A DNA stretch of 64,000 nucleotides from Ligilactobacillus salitolerans (GTDB lineage Bacteria; Bacillota; Bacilli; Lactobacillales; Lactobacillaceae): contig NZ_BFFP01000001.1 in the NCBI RefSeq assembly GCF_003864415.1, positions 83,803 through 147,802 of the forward strand. The letters are read 5' to 3'. A model generated the notes under the pieces. The model had not been told where the DNA came from. It worked only from the letters and a program-made list of their open reading frames with translations, and made no database searches. The translations under genes were made by a program, and so were the position numbers. Position 1 is the first letter of the stretch, and every line of letters begins with the position of its first letter. This document shows positions 50,682-59,213 of the stretch, in pieces.

Positions 50682-51138
50682 AAACAGAGTGGAGCATGGC
50701 GATCAGAAGGCGAGCACTAACAGACTTCAGTAAAAATGCGTGTTTCAGCATTGTTGCTGAAGTTGGTTAGGCACAACCTTCTGCCATGCGGAACTCGACT
50801 AATAAAACAGGGCGGAGTGATTCGGGAGATTCCGAGCATTAACGGAGACCGGAGTTATGGCGCGAATTTAAGCACTATGGCTCAGGTCTTGGTTAAGCGG
50901 AAGAATCTGAATCGCGCAACCCGACTAAAAAAACAGAGTGGAAACAAGCGGGAGAAGATGAGCATTATCGGACTTCGACACAATGACGCGGTTTTTGCGT
51001 CGTGGTGTTGAAGTTGGATAAGCGCAGTCTTCTGCTTGTCGGAACTCGACTAATAAAACCAGGTTGGAACGCTTCGCGGTTTTAGCACCGTGATGTTGAA
51101 AGATGATAAGCGAAAAAAGCCTGATTTGCGGAACCTGC
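50681..51138 (+). repeat. Repeat array B: three ~125-bp structured repeats plus a decayed fourth, downstream of phnD
   Basis: Units at 50681-50803, 50804-50929 and 50930-51054 (123, 126, 125 bp), then a partial copy lacking its left arm (51055-51138). Same family and same orientation relative to the upstream gene as array A. Unit 1 is about 92% identical to the array A unit at 10935. Unit 3 differs by about three bases from the unit at 11184. Unit 2 is a different type with its own complementary helices (GATTC/GAATC, TTAAC/GTTAA). Array B lies within a probable phnDCEE transcript. Confidence 0.92.
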
Positions 51139-51205
51139 TCTTACGGGGATCAAGTGAAATTTATCTAAGGGTTTTAAAGACGGTTTTAAAGACGCTAAAC
51201 TTTAA

Positions 51206-51238
51206 GGAGCAGAGACAAGAACCTATTGTTTCTGCTCC
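51206..51238 (+). promoter_or_regulatory. Hairpin before phnC
   Basis: GGAGCAGAGACAA / TTGTTTCTGCTCC, 13 pairs with one G-T and a 7-nt loop; no T-run follows. A 13-base direct repeat (GGTTTTAAAGACG) lies just upstream. Likely attenuator or processing site. Confidence 0.5.
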
Positions 51239-51279
51239 TAGTTATATACAGCAGTATGCAGTGAAGGGTGGATTTAAAG

Positions 51280-52062
51280 ATGAGTGACCAACAGGTATTA
51301 ATTGAGTTTGATAATGTTCAAAAGGTGTATCCAAATGGAACAGTTGGTTTAAAAGATATTAATTTGAAATTGTATAAGGGTGAATTCGTGGCGGTTGTTG
51401 GGTTATCAGGAGCTGGTAAAAGTACCCTCCTGCGCACCATCAACCGAATGCATGATATTACCGGCGGCGATTTAAAGGTCAATGGTCAGTCGATCGTGGG
51501 TTACAAAGGCAAAAATTTACGTAATCTTCGTCGCAGTATCGGAATGATCTTCCAAGATTTTAACTTGGTCAATCGCTCGAGTGTCCGCAGAAATGTGCTT
51601 TCCGGCAGAGTAGGTTATTATTCAACCTGGAAAAGTTCATTAGGCCTGTTTTCGGCTGAAGACAAAAAGAGGGCCGTCCAGGCTTTAGATCGTGTGAATA
51701 TGACTGAAAAAATTTATACGCGTGTCGACCAGCTGTCTGGTGGACAACAGCAGCGTGTTGCGATCGCCCGGGCTTTAATGCAAGACCCGCAGATCATGCT
51801 GGCTGATGAACCAATTGCCTCGTTGGATCCGTTGACGACAACTGCCGTCATGGATGATCTGCTCAATTTGAATAAAGAATTGGGAATTACCGTTTTAGCC
51901 AACTTGCACTCTGTACCATTGGCCATGAAGTACGCTGATCGAATTGTCGGCTTGCGCGATGGCCAACTAGTGTATGACAAGCCGATTGCTGAGGTCAAAG
52001 AAGAAGATTTTGAAGGCATTTATACCAAGGCGGGGGTCGAGGGAGGTGCCTTGAATGGATAA
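51280..52062 (+). CDS. phnC: Phosphonate ABC transporter ATP-binding protein
   Basis: 260 residues from ATG at 51280 (AGGGTGG). Walker [12 protein letters not shown], signature [15 protein letters not shown] and Walker [14 protein letters not shown]. PhnC-like insertion near residues 105-125 ([13 protein letters not shown]). Overlaps phnE1 by 8 nt. Confidence 0.93.
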   Translation: MSDQQVLIEFDNVQKVYPNGTVGLKDINLKLYKGEFVAVVGLSGAGKSTLLRTINRMHDITGGDLKVNGQSIVGYKGKNLRNLRRSIGMIFQDFNLVNRSSVRRNVLSGRVGYYSTWKSSLGLFSAEDKKRAVQALDRVNMTEKIYTRVDQLSGGQQQRVAIARALMQDPQIMLADEPIASLDPLTTTAVMDDLLNLNKELGITVLANLHSVPLAMKYADRIVGLRDGQLVYDKPIAEVKEEDFEGIYTKAGVEGGALNG

Positions 52063-52849
52063 TGATCTTTTACCAAAACGCCCTTTTATGCAGAAATATC
52101 ACGTCAAAGGGATCGGTTATTCGGTACTATTTTTGTTCTTATTATGGGGTTCATCTATCATGACCGGTGTCGAATGGGGCGAGTTTTTCACGAACCTCGA
52201 CCAATTTTTTGACCTTCTAGGTCGGATGGCTCATCCGGCTTGGGAGTACACTAACATTGTGATCCAGCCGATTGCTGAAACGATCCAAATGGCGCTGATC
52301 GGGACGACTATCGGAACTTTGATCGCGATCCCTTTTTCAATCTTGGCGGCACGTAATTTGATCAAAAACTCAGTGGTCCGCGGCATCATTCGTTTCATTT
52401 TAAATTTAGTTCGGACGATACCAGACCTCTTATTGGCAGCTTTATTTGTGGCGATCGTTGGAATTGGTGCAACTGCTGGTGTTTGGACTTTGGCGGTCTT
52501 TTCGTTCGGAATGATCTCCAAGCTGTTTTATGAAACGATCGAAACGATCGACGAAGAGCCCTTGGAGGCTTTGCGAGCAGCTGGGGCTAATAACACTCAG
52601 GTTGTTGTCTTTGCGGTGATCCCGCAAGTCTTAAATAGTTTTGTAAGTTACTTCCTGTATACCTTTGAAATTAATGTTCGGGCTTCCACAGTTCTGGGGT
52701 ACTTAGGTGCCGGCGGGATCGGTGTCTATCTGCAACGTTCATTATCTTCTTTTAGGTATGACCAAACAGCTGTGATCGTTTTGGCCATTTTATTGGTCGT
52801 GATCGTGATCGATGCTGTTAGCAATAATTTGAGGGAGAGACTGCAATGA
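52055..52849 (+). CDS. phnE: Phosphonate ABC transporter permease (first)
   Basis: 264 residues, six helices, binding-protein-dependent permease loop [34 protein letters not shown] inside the end of phnC. Overlaps the second permease by 4 nt. Confidence 0.92.
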   Translation: MDNDLLPKRPFMQKYHVKGIGYSVLFLFLLWGSSIMTGVEWGEFFTNLDQFFDLLGRMAHPAWEYTNIVIQPIAETIQMALIGTTIGTLIAIPFSILAARNLIKNSVVRGIIRFILNLVRTIPDLLLAALFVAIVGIGATAGVWTLAVFSFGMISKLFYETIETIDEEPLEALRAAGANNTQVVVFAVIPQVLNSFVSYFLYTFEINVRASTVLGYLGAGGIGVYLQRSLSSFRYDQTAVIVLAILLVVIVIDAVSNNLRERLQ

Positions 52850-53643
52850 CAAATAAAGTGAAAAATAATTGGGCGCGTCATAGCTGGATCTTTTGGGGAA
52901 TCCTGGTGCTTTTGTTCTACCTCTGGTCGATCATGGGGCTAAATTTCAGCGGATTACAGGAATCAGCTGGTGAAGTCAGCAAGTCGATCGTTGAAGGCTT
53001 ATTTCACCCAGACTGGGGTTATTTTTACGATGGCAGCGGTGAGGACTTATTTAGTCTGATCATCCAGACTTTGGCGATCGCCTTTTTAGGGACGTTTGTT
53101 TCGGCGATCCTGAGTGTTCCCTTTGCCTTTTGGGCTGCTCGGGCCGCTAAAGAAAATAAATTTCACCTGCGTTCGACTAGCGGCAAGTTTGTTTTGGTTC
53201 TGATCAGAACCTTTCCGGAGCTGGTTTTAGCGATCATGTTTATTAAAGCCGTTGGTCCAGGTTCATTTGCTGGGGTACTGGCAGTCTCGATCCATTCGAT
53301 CGGGATGCTGGGCAAACTTTTCGCTGAAGCAATCGAAAATATGGACCGTGGTTCCGAGGAAGCTATTCAATCTGCAGGCGGCAATAAGGCCGATATGTGG
53401 ATCCTAGCTACTATGCCTACGATCATGCCCGAATTTTTGTCCTTTACCTTGTATCGCTTTGAAATAGCTGTTCGTTCAGCTTCGATTTTAGGGATGGTCG
53501 GTGCCGGCGGAATCGGGACGCCGCTCTTATTTGCAATTCAGACCAGAAATTGGCCGCGGGTCGGGATCATCTTGCTGGGGATCATTGTGATGGTCACAGT
53601 GATCGATTATATTTCTGGCACAATTAGAAAGAAGCTGGTCTAG
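52846..53643 (+). CDS. phnE: Phosphonate ABC transporter permease (second)
   Basis: 265 residues, six helices with EEAIQSAGGNKADMWILA loop. Two different PhnE subunits imply a heterodimeric channel. Its stop TAG overlaps the GTG start of the next gene. Confidence 0.92.
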   Translation: MTNKVKNNWARHSWIFWGILVLLFYLWSIMGLNFSGLQESAGEVSKSIVEGLFHPDWGYFYDGSGEDLFSLIIQTLAIAFLGTFVSAILSVPFAFWAARAAKENKFHLRSTSGKFVLVLIRTFPELVLAIMFIKAVGPGSFAGVLAVSIHSIGMLGKLFAEAIENMDRGSEEAIQSAGGNKADMWILATMPTIMPEFLSFTLYRFEIAVRSASILGMVGAGGIGTPLLFAIQTRNWPRVGIILLGIIVMVTVIDYISGTIRKKLV

Positions 53644-55202
53644 TGAAGGTTAGGATCTTATCAACAAGCGATGTTCATGGCTACTTTTACCCCACAGATT
53701 TCAGCAGTGCAGCAGATCACCATGAATTGGGCTATTTGAAGGCTGCGACCTTGATCCGGCAGATCCGTGCTCAGGCAGGGGAAGATGAGATCGTGCTCTA
53801 CATCGAGAATGGCGATATTGTCGAAGGATCACCGCTTGATGCTTATGCTTATAATACACGGGAAGCAACTGATCACTATCGTAAGATTGGTGCCATGATC
53901 AACTTAGTCAAGCCCGATGCTGCAGTCTTGGGCAACCATGAATTTAACTATGGGCTGGACTATTTGGCCGCGGTTTTGCAAAACCGCGATTACCCGATTT
54001 TAGGAGCCAACATCACTGGTCCTAACGCTGTCAAAATTGTGGATGCTCCCTACCGGATCATCGAACAAAAAGGTGTTAAAGTTGGGATCATTGGTCTGAC
54101 GACTCAGTTCATCCCGCACTGGGAGGATCCGACTAACATTGCTGGACTCAAGTTCTCATCTGCATTATCTGTGCTCAAAAAACAAGCCGCCAAGCTGCGG
54201 CCGCAAGTTGATGTCTTGATTGCTGCTTACCATGGCGGTTATGAGGCTGACTTAATTAGCGGCGAACCCACGGAAAAATTCACAGGGGAAAATGAGGGTT
54301 CCGCGATCTTAAAGGATGTTCCTGAAATCGATGCCTTAGTGACTGGCCATCAACACCGCGAAGAAGCTGCAGTTGTGAACGGCATTCCGACCACTCAGCC
54401 TGGTTACCGCGGCAGCGATCTAGGCGAGATCGTCTTAGAATTAGATGAAAAAAAGCAGGTCAAACACGGCACAGCCAACTTACTGTCAGTGGCGGGCCAA
54501 GAGCTTGCGCCTGACCTGGAAGAAATTAGCGCTTCTTGGCTCACTGAAACTCAAACATGGCTTGACCAGCCGGTTACTAAAATCGCTGGAGGGATGCGGA
54601 TCTCCGACCATATGCAAGCTCGTTTGCACGGGCATGCATACTTGGATTTTGTCAATCAAGTTCAAATGGAAGCTACAGGGGCTAAAATTTCTGGGACAGC
54701 ACTCTTTAATGATGATGTTCAAGGTTTTGGAACTGAAGTTACCGTGCGCAACGTGATGAACAGCTATGTTTATCCTAATACTTTGGTAGTAGAAAAAGTT
54801 ACTGGAGCTGACCTGCGTGCTGCGCTGGAACGTTGCGCTTCTTTTTTTGAAGTTAAATCAGACGGAACTTTGGAGATCTCGGCGGAGTTTTCGAACCCGA
54901 AGGTGGAATTATACAATTACGATTATTATAGCGGGATCGACTATTCCTTTGACTTGACTAAGGCTGCTGGTAATAGGGTGGGCCAAATTTTCTACGCTGG
55001 ACATGAGTTGTTGCCAGATGAAGAGGTTGAGGTCGCTTTGAACCAGTATCGGGGTGTCGGCGGTGGAAACTACCCGATGTTTAGCGCTGATAAAGTTGTC
55101 CGAGAATACGCTGATGATATGCCTAAACTGATCATTGAGTACCTGCAGACTCACCCGCAGATCAAGGCCAAGCAGCCGGGAAATTTGCACATAATTCAAT
55201 AG
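53643..55202 (+). CDS. 5'-nucleotidase / 2',3'-cyclic phosphodiesterase-type metallophosphoesterase
   Basis: 519 residues from GTG at 53643, overlapping phnE2. N-terminal calcineurin-like domain (STSDVHGYFYP, ENGDIVEG, LGNHEFNYG, TGHQHREE) and C-terminal nucleotidase domain (VTVRNVMNSYVYPNTL, NQYRGVGGGNYPMF). Unlike UshA-type enzymes it has no signal peptide, so it should act inside the cell on an imported or recycled phosphoester. Tight coupling to the phn transporter suggests phosphorus release from the transported compound (inference). Confidence 0.88.
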   Translation: MKVRILSTSDVHGYFYPTDFSSAADHHELGYLKAATLIRQIRAQAGEDEIVLYIENGDIVEGSPLDAYAYNTREATDHYRKIGAMINLVKPDAAVLGNHEFNYGLDYLAAVLQNRDYPILGANITGPNAVKIVDAPYRIIEQKGVKVGIIGLTTQFIPHWEDPTNIAGLKFSSALSVLKKQAAKLRPQVDVLIAAYHGGYEADLISGEPTEKFTGENEGSAILKDVPEIDALVTGHQHREEAAVVNGIPTTQPGYRGSDLGEIVLELDEKKQVKHGTANLLSVAGQELAPDLEEISASWLTETQTWLDQPVTKIAGGMRISDHMQARLHGHAYLDFVNQVQMEATGAKISGTALFNDDVQGFGTEVTVRNVMNSYVYPNTLVVEKVTGADLRAALERCASFFEVKSDGTLEISAEFSNPKVELYNYDYYSGIDYSFDLTKAAGNRVGQIFYAGHELLPDEEVEVALNQYRGVGGGNYPMFSADKVVREYADDMPKLIIEYLQTHPQIKAKQPGNLHIIQ

Positions 55203-55214
55203 CAACCTGCAAAA

Positions 55215-55250
55215 AAGCACTTCTGGAGTTAGCTTCCAGAGGTGCTTTTA
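55215..55250. terminator. Bidirectional terminator, phn operon / kptA
   Basis: AAGCACTTCTGGAG / CTTCCAGAGGTGCTTTT stem with A and T tracts; it overlaps the 3' end of kptA. Confidence 0.8.
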
Positions 55251-55792
55251 TTTTGCACGGTGATAAATTTGGCGGGCACGTAATCAGCCAGCCAGATCCC
55301 GCTTTTAGTCGGGTAAAAAAGCAGTCCCGTCCTAGCCGCTTTTCGTGCTTGGATCGTGAGGATCACCGGGTGCGGATCGTGTCTGCGCCCAACTTGCTGC
55401 GCGCTGCTTTGATCCTCGGAGAGGTGAACGAAAGCCCGGTCCATTTTCTTTAAACCAGAGGCTGTGATCACCTTAGCAGCCTCTGGTGAAGTACCATGGT
55501 AAAGAATCACTGGCGGCTTGGCGGCCGGTGCTAGTGGTGTGACTGGCAGACTGTGTCCGTATAAAGCACGAATTGTTGGCCCTTCGATGGCGAATCGCTG
55601 CTTAGTGCTTTGCTGGATTATCTTTAAGATGAGCTGTTTGTTTATGGGGATCTGATAGTGCTGGTGAAATTTAGCTAAAAATTCGGCTAAATTAGCTCGG
55701 CCGTAAGGATCTAAGCGCACACCGATCTGTTCTGGATGATGACGCAGAACAAATGAAATTTTTTTGCTGATTTTACTGAGGTTCTGTTTCAA
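55229..55792 (-). CDS. kptA: RNA 2'-phosphotransferase (KptA/Tpt1)
   Basis: 187 residues. Conserved KptA segments: LSKISKKISFVLRHHPEQIGV, RALYGHS, LYHGTSPEAA and FVHLSEDQ; the catalytic Arg/His/Arg set appears intact. The family removes an internal 2'-phosphate from RNA with NAD+, giving ADP-ribose 1",2"-cyclic phosphate. Its role in bacteria is not settled. It is convergent with the 2',3'-cyclic phosphodiesterase-type gene. Confidence 0.92.
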   Translation of the reverse strand: MKQNLSKISKKISFVLRHHPEQIGVRLDPYGRANLAEFLAKFHQHYQIPINKQLILKIIQQSTKQRFAIEGPTIRALYGHSLPVTPLAPAAKPPVILYHGTSPEAAKVITASGLKKMDRAFVHLSEDQSSAQQVGRRHDPHPVILTIQARKAARTGLLFYPTKSGIWLADYVPAKFITVQNKSTSGS

Positions 55793-55903
55793 GTCGACAC
55801 CTCCAAGTTTATTATAAATAAAATCACTTTTATCACAATTAAAAAGGCCATGAAATATGGGAATAAAATAATTTAAAGTTGTTTATGTGAACAAAAGTGC
55901 AAA

Positions 55904-55933
55904 TTCTTTACAACCGGAAACGTTTGCTATACT
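55904..55933 (+). promoter_or_regulatory. Promoter and cre-like site of the mannose-family PTS operon
   Basis: -35 TTCTTT (55904-55909) or TTTACA (55907-55912), -10 TATACT (55928-55933). CGGAAACGTTTGCT (55915-55928) matches cre at 12 of 14 positions and fills the spacer, so CcpA would repress. Confidence 0.6.
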
Positions 55934-56007
55934 CTGGAATTGTACAAACTAAAACAGAAAGAAACAAGAGTGAACAGCTTGTTTTGTACGCGAAAGAAGG
56001 TGAAATA

Positions 56008-56496
56008 ATGAGTGCCCATATTGTTCTTACCAGAATTGACAACCGGCTGGTTCATGGTCAAGTTGGTGTGACTTGGACTAGAGCGGTTGGTGCTAATCTG
56101 ATCGTAGTCGCAAACGATCAAGCAGCTGCTGACCCGTTACAGCAAAAGTTAATGGCAACAACAGCGGATTCTACCGGTGTCGGTATTAGATTTTTCTCGC
56201 TTCAAAAGACGATAGACATTATTCATAAGGCTGCTGATCGGCAGAAGATCTTCATCGTGGTCAAGACTCCAGCGGATGCCGTGAAATTAGTTGAAGGCGG
56301 TGTTCCGATCACCAAAATCAATGTCGGAAACATGCATTACGGCAAAGGCAAAAAAGAAATCACTAAAAAGGTCTATGTTGATGAACAAGATCAGAAAGAT
56401 TTACTGCAATTAGCTTCGCACGAGGATATCAGAGTCTTTATTGAAGATTATCCTGGCGAGAAGAAATTTACAGTAGACGAATCGTTGTTTAAATAG
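56008..56496 (+). CDS. PTS IIB component, mannose family
   Basis: 162 residues from ATG at 56008 (GAAGGTG). Phospho-accepting His in RIDNRLVHGQVG. AgaV/SorB-like. First gene of IIB-IIC-IID-IIA; sugar unknown (N-acetylgalactosamine, galactosamine, sorbose and fructose are options). Confidence 0.92.
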   Translation: MSAHIVLTRIDNRLVHGQVGVTWTRAVGANLIVVANDQAAADPLQQKLMATTADSTGVGIRFFSLQKTIDIIHKAADRQKIFIVVKTPADAVKLVEGGVPITKINVGNMHYGKGKKEITKKVYVDEQDQKDLLQLASHEDIRVFIEDYPGEKKFTVDESLFK

Positions 56497-56524
56497 CTTT
56501 GCACATAGGGAGGTGCATTGAGTT

Positions 56525-57325
56525 ATGACGATTACACTGACACAAGGGCTGTTAATTGCCTTGTGGGCGATGATCTCAGGGCTTGATTGCTGGCTGCAGA
56601 CATTCTACATTTTTCGTCCGATCATCGTCTGTACGATAACGGGGTTGATTTTAGGGGATCTCAAACTTGGTGTTATTGCTGGCGGGCTGACTGAATTGGC
56701 CTTTGCTGGACTAACTCCTGCCGGTGGGACACAGCCGCCCAATACTGTCATGTGCGGGATCATGACGGTTGTGATCGCTGCTTCTAATGGGACAGCACCT
56801 ACAACTGCCATTGGTTTGTCCTTGCCGTTTGCGATGTTAATGCAATATATTCTACTGTTCTTCTATTCAACCTTTTCGTTCTTCTTGCCGAAATTCGACA
56901 AGTATGCTGAGGAAGGGAATGCTAGAAGTTTTAAGCGTCTGAATTATATTCCGTTAACGATTGTTATTTTGACTTTTGGGGTCGTAGCTTTCCTTTGCGT
57001 TTATGCAGCTCAAGGAGCTATGCATTCATTAGTCACTTCGATGCCGCGCTGGCTGACCCATGGGTTTGAACTTGCCGGCGGTATTTTACCAGCTGTCGGC
57101 TTTGCCATGCTTTTGAAAGTGATGCTCAAACCGCAATATTTTGCTTATCTGCTGCTTGGTTTCGTGATGGCATCAATGATCCCATTTTCAAATGTATTAC
57201 CGGTTGCTTTGGTCGGGGCGGTCTTCGCGCTGATTGAATTCTTCAGAACTAAGGATCAGAAAAAGACTGAGGATAAGTTAAAAGAACTTGAATCACAAGG
57301 AGGCGGCATGGACGATGGCATCTGA
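56525..57325 (+). CDS. PTS IIC component, mannose family
   Basis: 266 residues, multiple helices, with GGLTELAFAGLTPAGGTQPPN typical of AgaW/ManY-like IIC. RBS GGGAGGTG. Its end overlaps IID by 11 nt. Confidence 0.92.
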   Translation: MTITLTQGLLIALWAMISGLDCWLQTFYIFRPIIVCTITGLILGDLKLGVIAGGLTELAFAGLTPAGGTQPPNTVMCGIMTVVIAASNGTAPTTAIGLSLPFAMLMQYILLFFYSTFSFFLPKFDKYAEEGNARSFKRLNYIPLTIVILTFGVVAFLCVYAAQGAMHSLVTSMPRWLTHGFELAGGILPAVGFAMLLKVMLKPQYFAYLLLGFVMASMIPFSNVLPVALVGAVFALIEFFRTKDQKKTEDKLKELESQGGGMDDGI

Positions 57326-58130
57326 TGAAAAGAATTCTACAGAAAGAAAGTCGCTTTTCTCCAAACATGAGATTTCGATGCTTGGTTTACGGTCTAACTT
57401 TGTCCAAGCGTCCTTTAGTTATGAAAGAATGCATTCACCAGGTTGGACCTGGGCTCAGTTGCCGTACTGGGAGAAGATTTATAAAGATGATCCGCAAGGT
57501 TTAAAGCGGGTCATGACCGATAACATGGAATTTATTAATAGTTCGCCGCCGCTGTACCCAATTCTGATGGGACTTTTACTGACGATGGAAGAAGACCAAG
57601 TCGATCCAGTGACGATCAAAGGGTTAAAAAATGCCCTATTTGGTCCGATGGCGGGGATCGGGGACGCAATCTTCTGGTTCACCATTATGCCAATTGCTGG
57701 CGGGATCAGTGCCTCGATCGCCAAAGACGGTAATGTCTTTGGGCCGATCCTTTTCTTCTTAATTTATCTCTTCCTGTTCTGGTCACGAATTCCGCTGGCT
57801 CATTTGGGTTACAGTTTAGGGACGAAAGCAATTGATGTGATTCAGGAAAATTCGCGGACAATTTCCCATGTTGCTTCTATTTTAGGTTTAACTGTTATTG
57901 GTGCTTTGATCGCTTCATACGTCAAGATGGAACTGACGATCAAGATCGGTGCCGGCAATAATATGATCAACCTGCAAAAAGACCTGCTTGACAAAATATT
58001 TCCCAATATTTTGCCGTTTGCATTCGTCTTCTTCCTCTACTGGCTTCTAAGGAAGAATGTGAGTCCAATCTGGCTGATCGTGGTCACCTTTGCGTTATCG
58101 ATCGTGATGGCGGCCATTGGCTGGATGTGA
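57315..58130 (+). CDS. PTS IID component, mannose family
   Basis: 271 residues from ATG at 57315 (AAGGAGGC). Family features: NFVQASFSYERMHSPGW, NTHP-like SSPPLYPILMG and LFGPMAGIGDAIFW. Forms the membrane channel with IIC. Confidence 0.93.
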   Translation: MASDEKNSTERKSLFSKHEISMLGLRSNFVQASFSYERMHSPGWTWAQLPYWEKIYKDDPQGLKRVMTDNMEFINSSPPLYPILMGLLLTMEEDQVDPVTIKGLKNALFGPMAGIGDAIFWFTIMPIAGGISASIAKDGNVFGPILFFLIYLFLFWSRIPLAHLGYSLGTKAIDVIQENSRTISHVASILGLTVIGALIASYVKMELTIKIGAGNNMINLQKDLLDKIFPNILPFAFVFFLYWLLRKNVSPIWLIVVTFALSIVMAAIGWM

Positions 58131-58158
58131 CAAAGGGAGCAAAGAAAGGACCGGTAAC

Positions 58159-58593
58159 ATGAGCAAACCAAGTATCATCATTAGCGGACACGGGACTTTC
58201 GCGGCGGGGATCAAAGGAGCTTTAGACATGCTGGCTTCTGTCCCTGACAAATGGTATTTTGTCAACTTTGAAAATGGTATGAGTGATGAGCAGCTAGGAG
58301 ATCAATTTCAGCAAGTTCAAAAGAAGATCGGTGCTCAGCAAGAAATCGTCTACTTCACTGATCTAGCCGGAGGAACACCATACAAAACAGCAGCTGAGTT
58401 GGCTTTCCAGGAGCCGCAAGTCGAAGTGGTGGCTGGCTGCAACGTAGGGTCGCTCTTGGAAGTTCTGTATTTTGAAGCTGACTCGGCAGCTGAATTGGCT
58501 GCGAAACTGGTTTCTTCTGCAGCTAATGGCATCAATCGTTTCGAATTAGACGATAGTCCGAAAAGTCAGAAGGATAGTGACGATGGTATTTAA
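58159..58593 (+). CDS. PTS IIA component, mannose family
   Basis: 144 residues from ATG at 58159 (GAAAGGA). Phosphohistidine in IISGHGTFAAG; FTDLAGGTPY is conserved. Accepts phosphate from HPr and passes it to IIB. Confidence 0.93.
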   Translation: MSKPSIIISGHGTFAAGIKGALDMLASVPDKWYFVNFENGMSDEQLGDQFQQVQKKIGAQQEIVYFTDLAGGTPYKTAAELAFQEPQVEVVAGCNVGSLLEVLYFEADSAAELAAKLVSSAANGINRFELDDSPKSQKDSDDGI

Positions 58594-58649
58594 AAAATGA
58601 GTTGATCAAGGAAAAACTTGGTCAATTCTTTTTTAGCGAGGTGAGTAAT

Positions 58650-59138
58650 TTGAATAACCTGATAGGTCTGGCAGTCTTGCTGTCACTGGTTTTGGGAATA
58701 TTGATCATTTGGTGGCAGAAAAAGCATTACTATTATCTGCGGACATTTTTTGTGAAAGAAAAAAGTAAAAATGCGCAGCAGACCAATATTATTCAGCTGA
58801 AGGCGAGCGGACAGTTTGTTTGGAATCAGACTGAGATCCCCAATGGTAAAAATCAACCCGCCCGCTTTGTGGTCATGGAGGGAGAATACCTCAAACAAGC
58901 TGACCAAATCGTGATCCAACCGGATAAATCTTACCAGTTGAAATACAAGAATGTCGCCGATCTGGTCAAAAACCGCCCGGCTCAAGTTGGGCACGCCGTA
59001 GCAGACCAGCCGATAATTTTAAATCTTGGAAAAGATAAAAGCGTCTTTTTGAGTGGGCAAGCCTTAAAGAGCGTTGCCCAAACCAGTCCCATTAAAATCG
59101 AAAAGCTTAAGAAAATGACACAGCCCCAATCGGCGTAA
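58650..59138 (+). CDS. Membrane-anchored protein in the PTS operon (YajC-like layout)
   Basis: Start TTG at 58650 with GAGGTGA. 162 residues: a single N-terminal helix (LIGLAVLLSLVLGILIIWW), then a basic soluble region of beta-type character. Mannose-class PTS operons in Lactobacillales often end with a small one-helix protein annotated as YajC-like; sequence similarity here is not clear. Possibly a modulator of the IIC/IID complex. Confidence 0.6.
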   Translation: MNNLIGLAVLLSLVLGILIIWWQKKHYYYLRTFFVKEKSKNAQQTNIIQLKASGQFVWNQTEIPNGKNQPARFVVMEGEYLKQADQIVIQPDKSYQLKYKNVADLVKNRPAQVGHAVADQPIILNLGKDKSVFLSGQALKSVAQTSPIKIEKLKKMTQPQSA

Positions 59139-59146
59139 ACAGCAAG

Positions 59147-59195
59147 AAAAGCGAGTCAGCACACAGTATTTAACTGGATGCTGACTCGCTTTTAG
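59147..59195 (+). terminator. Terminator of the mannose-family PTS operon
   Basis: AAAAGCGAGTCAGCA / TGCTGACTCGCTTTT, a perfect 15-bp stem; can also serve the convergent gene. Confidence 0.85.
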
Positions 59196-59213
59196 TTTTA
59201 GGTGTAAATCTGT

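Noticed and set aside
50736..51011. Open frame of 91 codons within array B
   Set aside because: It lies across repeat units, begins inside a hairpin and has no RBS; it arises from the repeat sequence.
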